Of a DNA stretch of 64,000 bases, positions 1 through 13,300 are shown piece after piece. Both the position numbers and the translations under genes were made by a program. The DNA is from Blastomussa wellsi (taxonomy: Eukaryota; Cnidaria; Anthozoa; Scleractinia; Plerogyridae): contig OX393566.1 of the NCBI GenBank assembly GCA_947652115.1, forward strand, positions 13,498,651 through 13,562,650, given 5' to 3'. The first letter of the stretch is position 1, and each line of letters starts with the position of its first letter. The notes under the pieces are model-generated. The model worked only from the letters and a program-made list of their open reading frames with translations, was not told the origin of the DNA and did not search any database.

Positions 1-551
1 TTGACCAAAATAGCAATCCCATTTATCCCAGTTCTACAGAAGGGAAAGAGCTTTCCAATAATACCCAGATGATATTGATTGGGCCAATGGAGCTTGAAAA
101 TAGGTATGCAGGAAAACGCTTAGAATTTTCCACCAAAAACTAGGAGGAAAATTTCCCTCACCTACCCTTGGGTACTCCATGTTGAGTATTTCCCATCTCA
201 ATGATGCTTTCGTGGCAATTCTTGAACTGAAAGCAAGCCCAGTAAAAGGCCAACAAAAGCATAAAAAAGATACAAGGAAAGGAGAAAGGAAAAGCAAAAA
301 ATAAAAATAAAGAAATTGAAAAGCCTAAAGACGTGGGTCACTTTCTCGTCCAAAAGCTTTGGTTTGATTTGTGCACATGCCCGAGCTAAAATATCGTTAA
401 ATGCGATACTAGTGAAAAACCTGGCATGCCTTCATTTTGCATATGTATTTTGGAGAAATTTGAAGCATATTTAGACTATAACTGACTAGAAAATGTTCAA
501 AATGTCTAAAAACAGGTTTTTTTCAAAAATCTCCAGGAGTCAATGGGTTAA
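1..551 (-). repeat. Dispersed repeat, copy 1 (inverted relative to copy 2)
   Basis: Its reverse complement matches 2042-2545 over nearly its whole length. Shared landmarks are ttaaccc(a/g)ttgactcctgg, agatttttgaaaaa and gttggccttttactgggctt. It is truncated by the window edge. The terminal ttaaccc..actcctgg suggests the end of a transposable element of unknown class. Confidence 0.7.
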
Positions 552-1102
552 ACAAAGGAGATTTGATTTTTGATTTGATGTAAATTAAGTGGACCAAAGT
601 GGCTCTGAATTCTGTAGTTGCTCTGCAATGGCTAAGCTGCAGAAAGCAATCTTTGCAGGAATATTGACAATATTGTCCTCATGTCAAGTGCTTTGCTTGT
701 TTACTACGAATCAACTCACAGTTTCCACTGGTTTTACAATGTTTGGTCCCTGACAAGAACTCTGCTTCCCTACACAATAACCCTGTAGTGTTTTTATGTC
801 ATGTCCAGTATCATGTAAACTGCCTTTTTCTGAATCAGTCTTCATGGTATTTAATTTCTGTTATTTTAAGTTTGTTTCCTAACTACTCTTCATCCCTGTT
901 TTCTTCTGAGAATTCCTCTGGTGTTTGATCCTGCCAACGTCCAACGCAACACAATGTTACATGTGGCAGGAATACCCTTCATTGGTAATATTTCAGACAG
1001 TTCAACTTAAATTGTAAGAGTGGGCCTTCCATTTAAGGAGAACTTGCATCTTATTTGTTTATAATATAAAAAAAATTATGATGATACAACGCATTTTATC
1101 TC
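552..1102. other. Non-coding, nothing recognised
   Basis: Intronic sequence of the AKR gene. No coding exon resembling the missing N-terminus was found here on the + strand. Confidence 0.5.
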
Positions 1103-1204
1103 AAATGAATTTACACCCTGCAAGCAGTGCTTTCCTCTACGCTACACCGAGAGTGTAAGCAATAGATCAACAAACCACTGCTTGTAGGGTACTAAAATTC
1201 ATTT
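1103..1204. mobile_element. Short fold-back element (MITE-like)
   Basis: Left arm aaatgaatttacaccctgca and right arm, reversed, aaatgaattttagtacccta share about 28 bp leading into caagcagtg. The total is about 100 bp, ending 35 bp before AKR exon 1. Confidence 0.55.
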
Positions 1205-1238
1205 TAATAAATCATTATTGTTTTGCTGTTAACGACAG

Positions 1239-1384
1239 GAGCATCATCTCTTGGGAGTGTTTTCAGAGAAACTTGTGACTTAGAATCAATACAAGTTGTC
1301 CATCATGCAGTTAGGAGTGGTATTAACTACATTGATTCTGCCCCCTGGTATGGTCATGGCAAATCAGAGATTGTTTTGGGCAAG
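1239..1384 (+). CDS. AKR gene exon 1 of those visible
   Basis: Acceptor acgacag before 1239, donor gtttgt after 1384. The exon starts with two bases completing a Gly codon, then 48 codons. It encodes the (G)ASSLGSVF stretch and [10 protein letters not shown], which carries the catalytic Asp and Tyr of the AKR tetrad. It lies between two inverted copies of a dispersed repeat. Confidence 0.9.
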
Positions 1385-4300
1385 GTTTGTATTTTTTTAT
1401 TTTTGCAGTTATTCGGTCAAAACGCTAATAATTAGTTTTTAGGATCATACACTAGTAAGCCAGTTTACAAAGTATTTTTAAATTTAGTGGTCAAATGTGG
1501 CATGCATGTCCTATTCCCACCAAAACTGCCTTTTACAAACGTTTTGAATTTCTGAAACACTTTGGTTTTGTCAAAAGTTAAGACAGTCATTGAAACCTTA
1601 AGCTTTGTGTGCCATATACAGTATGCATACTCACCGGGAAATTTAATAATTGTTACATCCAGCTATAGTTTCCAGAGACTCAAAATTGTTGCACAGTGTT
1701 GCACATTTTTGCATCAAATTCTGAGAATGTTAGAGGCAGTGAAAACCAAACTTAGTAACGTTTGATTTTGCATTTGACCACTGTGATCAAATCATTGGGC
1801 TTAGTTAGACTCAAGCCAGCGTTGGTCAGCACAGCAGTCATGCTTGTTAGGGGTGATTCTTGGGGGTCTCGTGTTTGTTGAAGCTGTGAGCAGATGTGCA
1901 GCAAGTGTTTCCATGGTATTATCTATATAATTATCTATCTTACATGACTGTTATATTTGTGAAGTAAAATTTTGAGTTTGTAAAAACAAATTCCTAGTAA
2001 GACGTGGCCTTTTCAGATAAGACCTGTGAACAAAATTTATATTAACCCGTTGACTCCTGGAGATTTTTGAAAAAAAAAAGTGTTTTTAGGCATTTTGAAC
2101 ATTTGTTTTCTTGTCAGTTATAGGTTAAATCTGCTTCAATTCTCTCCAAAATGCATTTGCAAAATAAAGACATGTCAGGTTTTTCACTAGCATCGCATTT
2201 AACAACATTTTAGCTTGGGCATGCACACAAATCAAATTTTGAAAAAGTGACCCACCTCTTTAGGCTTTTCTATTTCTTTATTTTTTTCGCTTTTCCATTC
2301 TCCTTTTCTCGTATCTTTTTTTGCTTTTGTTGGCCTTTTACTGGGCTTGCTTTTGGTTCAAGAATTGCCAAGAAAGCATCATTGAGACGGGAAATACTTA
2401 ATATGGAGTAGCCATTTTCCCCCTAGTTTTTGGCGAAAATTTCTAAGCGTTTTCTTGCATATTTCAAGCTCTATTAGCCCAATCAGTATCATCTGGGTAT
2501 CATGGAAAGTTCTTTCCCTCCTGCAGGACTGGGACTGAATGTGGGAGGGAGTCTGGAAAACCTTGGTCGACGTGGAGTTTATGGACTGCAGACAGATAAA
2601 CTTTAATGGTAGCCTGTCGAACCAAGTTTGCCAAAGAAGTTGCAAATAAGCACAGCGTCCATTCGTCTGTGTGGCAAGGAGAGCCCGAGGGATGAATTTT
2701 CTCCAGTTTGGCACAACTCCATCAACCTCTTCTGGCCAGAAGTGTAAGAGCTGCGAGTGGAGGGAGCCAAGCCATTCACCAAGAACTGAACAAATCTGCT
2801 AGAAGGACCCGGGGAACTGCTGTTCTACACAAATTAAAACCATATAGCAGAAATGGCCTAGAACATTCATAGATTCGCAAAGCAAACAGACTTACGTCCA
2901 CGCCCTCGATAGACCTAACAGAATAATCAGCTGTTAACTATGGCGATATTTGGTGTTCGATGAGCTTGACGGAGCTGTGACGAGGCTCTACGTTTGGGAT
3001 CTTCAGCGGGTTGTGTAGATTGGTTTGGGCATGACTGAGCACAATGGTCACCCGAGCAAAGACAGCAGTGATGAGCATAGCGGCATTGTGTCTAAGGAGC
3101 CATGCCCCGACCCTTGTTTCACAAAATGCAGGTGATCAACGAGAAACAAGAACCGGCCTGTTCAGACTTAATCCCACTTGTCTGGGCCAGGTGATTATGG
3201 ACTGACGAACCTGCCACGTGAAAATTGAAGATTTTACACATTAATGTTTGATGAGTCAAAAAGCGGCGGTTATAGGTGAGCCAAACCTGCCCCAAAAAAT
3301 GATGATGACGTACATAAAATCAGTAACATGCACTGCATGAGGTCTCTCTACGATGATGATGGGAGATGGGAGAAATGAGACACCGTAACCAAAGTGTAAA
3401 TCGTAAAAGCCTCCAATCAGCTTGCGGCATCCTCAATGCGAAATGGGTTTAGGGTTTAGCAGTGAGAACGAAATACCTGTCCAACAAGGCTGAGGCTCAG
3501 GCTCAGGCTCGCTCTGTTGGAGATTGGCTGAGAGCAATTCACTTAACTCAAAGAATTTCCCACCCATGATCTGGGCAACTACCTTAGCAGGAACTGTGAA
3601 AAGCCTGGGCCAACCACAAAGGGCTGTCAAGATGCAAAGGCAGCGAAGGAGCGAGGGGAAGCGAGGACCCAACACCGCATAGCGGGGCTGTCAAACTGCT
3701 GGCCACATTCGAGCACAACATCACCAGCGACATGTTAGGAGTGCGGAACGTAGTAACAAATGGCAGTACAGCAAGATTATTACAAGTCATACCTGTGGGA
3801 TCCTGGCCCGAGGTGAGCAGGTTTGCCAACGCCATCATATTGGCAGCTGTGGATTGCCAGATCAAAGGAACACCCACAGTTGGCGAGGTCACCGAGGATA
3901 AAGTCGTTGCTGATGTAAGAGCTGGCTGATCCTTTTCCCTCACTGCTGCTAATGCTGCTTGCCTGGTTTGGGTAATAACTGTCAGGAAATCTAGCGAAAT
4001 CACCAGCGGAGTTGACCCCTTATCGCCTGTTCCGAGATCTCTTGTCTTCGAAGGAGTCGATCAAGGAATGCCATCTGACCCAGGAGTCGTGGAGGAATGT
4101 CTTCACCAGAACCTGACTCTTCCAAGAACAAGACTGCTTGCTCACTGTTGTTAGTGTGGCGATGCATAATCAAACGACCACACTAAGAACCAGAATGGCT
4201 GACAAACGACGAGCAGAACAGCATGAAGGCTTTGCAAATGCAAACACGAGTAATTGCACAATGATTCTTTTTTTTTTTTAATTTTTATTTGTTCACACAC

Positions 4301-7300
4301 ATACTAGCACTTATTACAAAATAAAGAAACACGCAGAGAGGACAAAAAAACAATGACTTAACATCGTACGGGAAAACTAACAAGACTTATAACATCGACT
4401 CCATTTTTTTAACTATTATAAGCAATAACTAAGTAATCATAAACGTAATTAGTTAACAAGCAGTGCAGAAAGATGTGCAAGATTAAAGGCGGATGTCTGA
4501 CTCTCAATTGTATTATGGCCTTGGTTCGCTTGCGGAAAGTAGACAGATGGAAGATCTTTTCTGGTACCAAAGACTAGGTGATGTTGAGAAGTGGAAGTAA
4601 AGGATTCCATTTCCTAGAAATTGCATCGAGGTTGTTGGACTCTATGTGAAACTGCGATTTAAGGGAGGCAAGAAAAGCTGTTAAATTCTGAATCTTTTTG
4701 TTGACCATGCAGCTCCAAATATAATATCTTGCCAGAAGAAAGCAGAAATTTAGTTGAAGTGAGAAATTGGAGGTGTCCGGTCTCAGACCCAGATAAATGG
4801 CTTTATGTTTTGGATAGTCCATTGTTATTAGATTGACCTGCTTGAGTTTTTCAGTCAAGTTTTCCCAAAAGGTGGCTACTATTGTACAGTTCCAGAAGAG
4901 ATGGGTCAAGTTTTCGGAATGGTCGGTACAAAAAGAGCAGTTCGGGTCCTGCTTTATATCAATATTTGTTAGAAAAAGGTTCGTTGGTAAGGTATGATGA
5001 AGGAATCTGAATTGAAAGTTTTTAAGTTTTGTACTTTTGTGCACCTAGCTGTCAGACAATAAACGCTAGTCCAATCAATGGAACATCCTTCACCAGATCT
5101 AATGCTGTCATTCCATTTCTCTTGATTTTTGGAAGGTACGGTGCTTTTAGAAGAGGAGCTTCTGGTATACAACTCTGTTCGCTTTAGCGCTCTTAATAAA
5201 AGTCTCGGAGAAGGTACCGGGAGTGTCTATGCTACTAGGTTCATTGCCGAGAAAGTTGGTGTTATAATGGTGCTGCAGGGCAGAAATAAGGCCGAAATAC
5301 TTTGAAAGAAATTGCTTTTCGGTTTTGATTTTGTCATCAAAGTGAACCTCTGAACATATTTCTAAAATTTCTTGTAGAAAAGGGTTTTGGACCGTGCACA
5401 ATGATTCTTAGAAACCTGAGCCCTGTAAATACTAAGACCCTGCAACTTACTGGGCTGCCCCACATCAAACATGGGCTACCATGAAGAAGACCGCTGCCCG
5501 CATTGTCTTGATTTTAACTTCGCCTAAATTACATTTAGCCACATAAGTGCATATATAATGAAATTTGATGATTCATTAATAGTATTCCATCATCTGGTAT
5601 ATGGACTGGTACAGTTTTTAAACATGTCTTTATTGAGGCCTTCCAAGGGGTAAAAGTGACATGTGATATGGTCCTGAAAACTGGCAATATGGGGATTTCT
5701 AAAAAGCGACTGAGTGAGTGACATGAATACGCTGCTAAAATGTGACAGCGATACAATAAACAGTTAAAAATGACGGTTACGTTGTCATTTTAAAAATAAT
5801 AGTTAAACTAATAATTGTACGATAAATGTAGCATGAAAGTGGCTCAGAATGCAGGAAATTGCATTTCTGAGGGATCAGATTTTTAACATTTTCTAACAGG
5901 AGCCTACCCCTAAGGCATCTAGCTAGCAGTGTTTGGCCATTGCCGCTCACAAATTTTTGCTTACTTAGCACTATGTAAGTCCGGTTATAGACTTGTAGCA
6001 AAACAGCTTCTCGCAAAAAAGTGCGGGTACAATTACATCTGCAGCTGCAGGTTAGCTGACATTGACCTGCAGAAGCAAGAAACATTGTGCCACAGCTGCC
6101 CCTCTTGGAAGGCCTCTTTAATACCTGAAACTTCAAACTTCAACTTCATTACATAATAGACAAGGCTTATATAAATTTGAAATTCATTGCAAAATAAGGA
6201 AGATGAAAACATACAGAAAAACAAACAGTATAATAAATGCACACACACACACAAAATAAAAATAATAATTCAAGTGACAAAATTATTTTTAACCTTTTTT
6301 TTTTTTAGGCCCTTAAAGATATTCCTCGACAAGCATACTATATTGCTACTAAGGTATAATTTTCATTTATAAATATAATGTTGGCTTTGATTTTTCTTGG
6401 ACGTATGTTAGACAAGTCTAACGAGATTAATTTATATATAGATTTAGCCAAGCCTAAAAGCGGAGCTCTGTATTTTTGCCGGTTCTTAAAGTGCACCTAA
6501 CCCCAAAATATTTATTATGCTAGAATAAACCTTTGCACCAATTTGAAATGCATTGCACTTTTTTACCAAATTCTGACTATTTATAGCATTCAAGAGTTAC
6601 AATAAACTGTGCATAATTTGTTCCACAACCGATTCAGAAGGGGCGTGGGTCTATTCCTGATTTGACGTCACAAAATGATTTGCATCGCATCAAATCTTTG
6701 TAAGCAGTGCAATATGTTTCAAATTTGTGCAAAGGTTTATTGACCTGAGCCCACGATCAATGACGAAAACCGATGCCTGGTCAGTGGTCAACTTCAAAAA
6801 ACATCTTACCTTGATGAGTTCTAACCTGAGCCCGTTATCTGGTCATGTGATACTGGTCAGCGGATACCTTGATTTGACAGCTGTCAATTGACCATAATAT
6901 GGATGCCCTATAACAGATGTAAGCTGATGTAAGCTGATAAGGCTGACAAGGTGTTGACAAGGCATGGCTATTTATGGCCGCCATGTTGCGCGACTCTGTC
7001 ATCGTCGTTGTCGCCGTCGTCATGCGTACGCACCCACGAGCAATACTGCTAGCCATGATAACCATGAGAAAATCAACTCATGGGTTTCCTTTTCTTCCCC
7101 ATATGAGTATGGGGCTTGCTTGGTGGACCTTTGGGCCGCCGGAGCTCCGCTAATATTATTATTATTATTATTATTTATTTTAACAGGTCTGTCGATATGA
7201 ACCTGAAATTCAAAAGATGTTTGATTTCTCTGCTGAGAGAACATTACAAAGTGTTGAGGAAAGCTTAAAGCGCTTAGGCCTTGAGTACATTGATGTAATT

Positions 7301-10300
7301 CAGGTAATTTAGAAATATATCATTAAGATTTTTTTTTGGAAACTTGCAGTGTGTTAATGTTAGTTGGCAAAATATGATTTACCACAGAGCGTGCTTATTA
7401 AATTTCAATTTATAGTTGGAGATATGACACTGTGGGGCCTTATTTTGGACTGAGCACTTACCCTTAATATTAAATTTTTCATTCTGACATCTCAAACGTG
7501 TCTAAGCTACAATTAAAGCAAGAACTCTGACCTCTGTACACTGGACACCAATGTGGGGGGATGCATACCTTAGCACACCTTAGTCCGAGGTGGCAAAGAC
7601 AATGGAACAGCAGCATGAATTTATGTATTGAAAAATTCATCAATGTCTTTTGTGGGTAGGTACGTAAAACTTTATTTTTATACGCTTGCCTCATCAGCTG
7701 CATAATATAAAATGAAGCTAATCAAAAATGGAAACACTAACCACAGCTTATCCCATCCACAATTGAATTCATCTTAAGCATTTCTGGTCTTATACATGTA
7801 TTGGGTATTACAAAATTTAAGAAAATTAAGCTCCTATACCCCAAAAAGTTGTCTTTTTGTTTCATATAATTATTTTGTGTCATTTAAATCTCATGTGTTT
7901 TCTAGTAGTATGCCTTTTATCGGTCAAGGGCTTTCTTTTACATACTTCCAATCATGGCATGATTTATTCATTTATTTAAAAATTTTTTATTGTTTGTTTA
8001 CCTTTTCTTTACTTTTTACTATCATTCTGCTTCTTTTTACCTTTTATTGTTATCTTGTACTTTTTTCTTTTTAACCATGAATTGTAATACATAAACATTT
8101 TGCTATAAAATTTATAACAGTGCATTCAACCCTTTTTATTGCTGTAAATTCACAGTGATCTGTACCTAATTAGGCAATAAAAGTCTTCCAAATTGCACTA
8201 TTTGAGTTGCAATAATTGTAAGTGTTAGAAAAGTGTCAATCTCCAGTGGGTTAGCTGCACTTACTTGTGATTCTTGAATTACCATATTTCCTTTATTAAG
8301 ATCTCCAGAAGCTTATCAGCAGGGGGAGGGGGTCTTATTATTAGAGATGCCGAGATTATTCAACAGCTTTCTTATCTAAGAATAGCACTCTACTAGTTTG
8401 TACAAGTTTGTGAAATGTCAGGGGCTAATGTTGTAGACAACTTTAAAATGTTTTTGGGTGCCAGTTTTATTATGAAGGACAGAGAGAAATAATTGATACA
8501 ATATTCGGCCAATGACAACTGGGCATAGAAAGACTGTTTTTGTGTTGCCATTCCAGCTGTCCTCTCCAGTGTAGATTCATTAGTTTAGTTGCACAATTCC
8601 TAAGCAGAGGCTTTTCTCTTTTTGCTCAAGGTTTAGGAAGTTCATGATTAGCATCCAGCTGGTTTCTTGGCCGGTAGTGTCATAAAGCTATTCTGGAGTT
8701 TGTGTTGTAAAGCTTCTTGCCTTTCCTTTATCTTGGCTTCAGATAATTAACACCTTGTTAAATCAAATCAAATACAATAATGTAGAGATTCAAAGAGTAA
8801 TGCAAAATGGAAAGAACACCTGTGATGAATGCACATCATTGTTATCTACTATTTGGTGTTGAGAACAAACAACCATTACTATGAAAAGATTCAGATTCAA
8901 TGTGTGGCAGCTGAAACAAAAATATGTGCTACTCCAGACAACACCAAAGCAAAAATATTTTTATTTCAGTTTAGATTAGGATTAGTCCTAGTTTACCAAG
9001 AAAGTTTTGTAACAGTTTTATTAAAATGTGTAGAGATTATGATTATGACTGAAAGCCTTTTCAGATATTCATGGAAATTCATCTTACATGGTCTTAACCA
9101 GCTTAACACTACATGCTGATTTCATACCATTTGCAAGAGTTATATTTAAAAGAATCCAAGATGAAGATACTAAACAAAGTGAAGGGATGTTCTCATTTTG
9201 CTCAAATGTATTCCTTGCCAAAAACACGAAAGCCATTGTGCAAGTCTGGTATGCTCTCAATGAGTCATATAGTTTTAGAAGATATGCTCACAAAAAAATA
9301 ATAAAAATGGAAAAACATTTAAGAGCAGTGTAAAAAGAACTTATACCCATTTCTAAACGCTTGGAATTAGCAATACTCTCCCTTTGAGGCTGGTGTCAGG
9401 TCATGCTTAGCATGCATTTCGAACCTCATCTTCCTCTCATCAAATGCAAGTGAACGAGCGCTGCTGTAATCGACGTTGTTATAGTTGACGTTTCACAGCC
9501 TAAAGGTACAAAAAAGAATACCGAAATATAAGGAAGTTAATCTCTCCCGAGGTCAAAACCCTCTGGCATCAGTTAACGAAAAACGTACCATCAAAATAAA
9601 AGAAGTGTTCTATCGACAGCAGAAGATGTCAATCCACTACCATGGCTTAATCTTTCCACAATCAATGTGAGGCTTTCCCTGTGCAATCCTCTGCTCGCCA
9701 TTTCTGTTGTAAATGGCAGGGTTTGAGTTGGTTTTCCCATCAATATTGAATTTGACTGAGGGTTTCTTGCTTCACCTCAGCAGGCCAGTGCTGCAGAGTG
9801 AACTGAACGCAGAGACGATTCAACTCGATAGAACAACAAAAACTATCCGAATGGCAGCCAAACTCCGCTTGTTGACAACGGTAACTTCCACGTACTTTCC
9901 AGTGATAATTCCTTGGCAAAAGTCGTTGATACAAGCGCTAAAATCCCTTTTGACAAGAAACCAAACATTTTTGCCAAGAAACCGAACAAGTTCTGCCAGG
10001 CATCCGACTTTCCGTTCGCATCAGCCCCATCCAATCGATCCCAAAACGCAAAGCGCACCTAGTATGACCAAGGAGCGACGCCTGGGGATGAGGCAGCCGG
10101 CAGGGGGTTTAGCACATTTAGCATCATCACTTTTGTCTTCTTCTGGGTAATCTTCAGGCCTACTTGTTGTGCAAACATGCTGAGATGGGTGGTTTTCTTT
10201 TGCATGTGCTGATGGGTGTGTGAGACCAGCACTAGGTCATCGGCAAAATCCAGATCTTCAAGGGTTGAGAAGAGGGTGCATCTGATGCCGCGTAGTCAGT

Positions 10301-13300
10301 CTGATGTTGATTGCCGCATCACCCAGTCGATCGCCAGGTTGAAGAGCAACGCTGACATAGGACATCCTTGTCTTACACCAGTCTTCACGCCAAAGCTGGA
10401 TTGGCTGTTTCCCACTCTGTACTTGAAGTTGTTGTAGAAGCTCTTGATGACAAGGACGATCTGTTGTGGAATTCCATATGCCCTGAGTATGCGCCATAGG
10501 TATTCTCGATGGATGCTGTCGAAAGCCTTCTCAAAAACCACGTAGTTGATATACAACTGCCTCTGCCATTCAGTGCACTGCTCGATGATGTTGCGCAAAG
10601 TAAAGATTTGGTACATGCATCCTCATCCTTTTCGAAAACCTGCTTGCTCTTTCCTGAGTTGCTGGTCCACTGCTTCAGAGATCCGCCTGATGATGAGCTT
10701 GGCTAGGATCTTACTGGGGACTGACTGAAGGGTGATTCCTCTCCAGTTGTTACAGATGCTCAGGGCTCCTTTCTTCGGAATCGTCACGATGACACCTTCT
10801 GTCCAGTCGTCAGGTAGTTGTTTCTCCTCCCATATTGCTGCAAAGAGTGGCTGAAGAATTTGTGCTGCAAACTCTGGCTCTGCCTTGAAGAGTTCTGCGT
10901 TGAGGCTGTCCTGTCCCTGGGCTTTTCCGTTTTTGAGGGATCTGATGGCTGTCATTATTTCTTCTTTCTCTGGTGGTGCGGTGCTGACATCTAGGTCAGT
11001 ATCAGGATCCTGTACTTCTGCATCAATTGTTGGTGGTGGTCTGTTTAGAACTTCGCTGAAATGCTCTGCCCATCTTGCCTCCTTCTCTGCTTCCGTGGTG
11101 AGTAACCTTCCCTGTTTATCCACAATTGGTGTGTCGGTGGCTCCGCGGTACTTGCCGCTGACGAGCTTGGTGATCTTGTACACCTGTCCTTGTTCTCCTT
11201 TGCTTCTCGGTATTGTTGCCTGTATCTCTCTTTCAACCTCTCTGACCTTGTGTCCATGACTTTCTTCTTCAGGGCTCTCCTGCTCTCGATGGCTTGCCAG
11301 GTATCTTATGTGATCCACTCCTTTCTTTTCTTCTGTCAACGTCCCAGGCAGGCTTCGCTGGTATGTGCATAGGCTACTCTGATTTGCTCCCACATGGTGT
11401 TGATGTTGCTCGTGCCGGGCGGTGTATGTGCTTCAGCATCTGCCAGTGCTTGAAACTTGTTCTTCAGTTGGAGGGTGAAGGTACTCTTTGCTCTAGGTTC
11501 CTTACGCTTTTTTACGTCAAACTGCTGTTGTCTTGCCTTGCCAGGTCCATTTCATGCTGCCACATCCTTCCTTTCCCATGGCTCTATCGTGATTGGTGTT
11601 ATCACTTCCCACTTTCGCATTCAAGTTGCCCATCACTATCTTCATCTCATGGCGTGGTATTCTCTCTAGCTCGGCTGTCATTGGTTGGTGCATAGCACTG
11701 GATGATGGTGATATTGATGTGTTTCCCCTTCATTCTGATCTTCATCAACCTGCTGTTGATCGGCTTCCATTCCATCAGGCACTTCTCCATTCCTTTTCTC
11801 AGGATGGTGGCGACTCCCTCGTGGTGTTGGTTGCCGTCTCTACCACTGTATAACACCGTCTTTCCTGTGTTGGTTCTATACCTGCCTGAACCTGTCCGTC
11901 TGCTCTCGCTTATTCCAAGAATGTGCAGATTATAGCTTCTCATCTGTGCTGTGACTTGTGCCAGTTTTCCTGTTTGTACATTGTTCTTACGTTCCAAAAT
12001 CCAATTCTGGTCTTGGTTTTGGCGCTCAAGACTTCCATCTTCCTGTCATTGGTTTCCTTGCGGCTTTCACCACTGACATTCGTATGAGTATCTTGCAATG
12101 ACTCTGGAAGCCCATCACACCCAGTAGTGTTGATTTCCTCTGTTGCCGTTTCCGTAACATAGGTGATTTTCCAGAATAGGGATGTTAGCCCTATGTCCAA
12201 CCCCCAACCTGGAGGGCCAGTTGGTTTGAGATTGGAGTTTTCCTTCTCCTAGATGGACTGCCTTCCAAGGCTAATGAGTTCCATCTACCCGTGGTTTGGA
12301 ATCAAAGTTTTCCTTCTCCTAGACAGACTGCCTACCATGGCTGACGAGCTCCATCTACCCGGGTTTGGAGTCAGAGTTGTCCCTCTCCTAGGCTATGCTG
12401 GTCCACGGCACCCTATTCCATATTATTCGGGTGCAACCCCCTAAGGGAGGGCTCCCCTATCTGCCACCCAGGGGACGCGCCCCTATGCCATATAGCCCCA
12501 GCGCGAGGACGTCCTATAATAAGCTGAAGCTTATTACAGAACTGTGGACATATCGGACTTCTCATGTGCAGGAATTGATACTGAGTCTGGTATGTTACGA
12601 GGACTTGGTGGAACATCGTTGTCATGAATTGAAACTGTTTCTTCTGCGACGGCATCCCGATTATTACGCTGAAGGAGATGGCTGATTGTGACTGATTAAA
12701 ACAAACGGAACTACAATGAAAACGTGAAAGTCAGGAAGAAAGAAACATTGATTTGTTGCGTAGTGCATGTGAAATGATTTAGTTGTTTTGATTGTGTGGC
12801 TTTGAAGTTGACATTTTGTGTCAAGGTCACGGTCTGGTTGGGAAAATTGATTGAAGTGATATCTGGTTGCTGTCATCACGGCTGGAGTTGCAGGATTGTT
12901 AGCATTTTCAGAAATGGAATTTAACTGTAGTTGTAATATGCCCAGTTCCATGGAAGTTTCATAACTCAATAAAGAACCTGTTGGTTGATCAGCAACGTAA
13001 AATGTGGCGAGAGTGACTTTGTTCGCCGACTCAACTGCCACTTGAAATTCCCTTGCAAATGCAGTGGTTACTAAAGGCATGTATGCGGGTCTTCGTTGGG
13101 TGATGTTGTTGTTGTTCCCTCAACAGTGAAGACGAATGCTTCGTTATTGCTGTCACTAAACGAGACACTTGTTTGGTGAACACTGGAATCAGGAGCATCC
13201 ACTGTGTTTACAGAATTCTGTGACTTGTAGCGAGCACCTTCAGAACTTGTAGTTTGCCATGGTTTGTGAGAATTTGGAAGATTCTGTGATGCGCCAGATT

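Larger units (their letters stand above)
10080..12390 (-). mobile_element. RTE-type LINE, decayed
   Basis: Minus-strand order from 5' (right): 5' region with a 70-bp minisatellite (12251-12389), AP endonuclease, reverse transcriptase, 3' end near 10080. It belongs to the group often mis-annotated as craniofacial development protein 2. Signature peptides are [13 protein letters not shown] and [14 protein letters not shown], then [11 protein letters not shown] (endonuclease), [17 protein letters not shown] and [11 protein letters not shown] (RT). Frameshifts near 11990 and 11640 and at least two internal deletions (near 11600 and 11190) disable it. Confidence 0.8.

Noticed and set aside
3444..3462. 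Telomere-like tttaggg repeat
   Set aside because: Only about two units (gggtttagggtttag); too short for an interstitial telomere block.
9713..10150. 145-codon open frame on the + strand
   Set aside because: No recognisable domain, and its end overlaps the RTE LINE 3' end on the other strand.
12395..12685. 96-codon plus-strand frame
   Set aside because: Antisense to the LINE 5' region and Gypsy flank; no domain.
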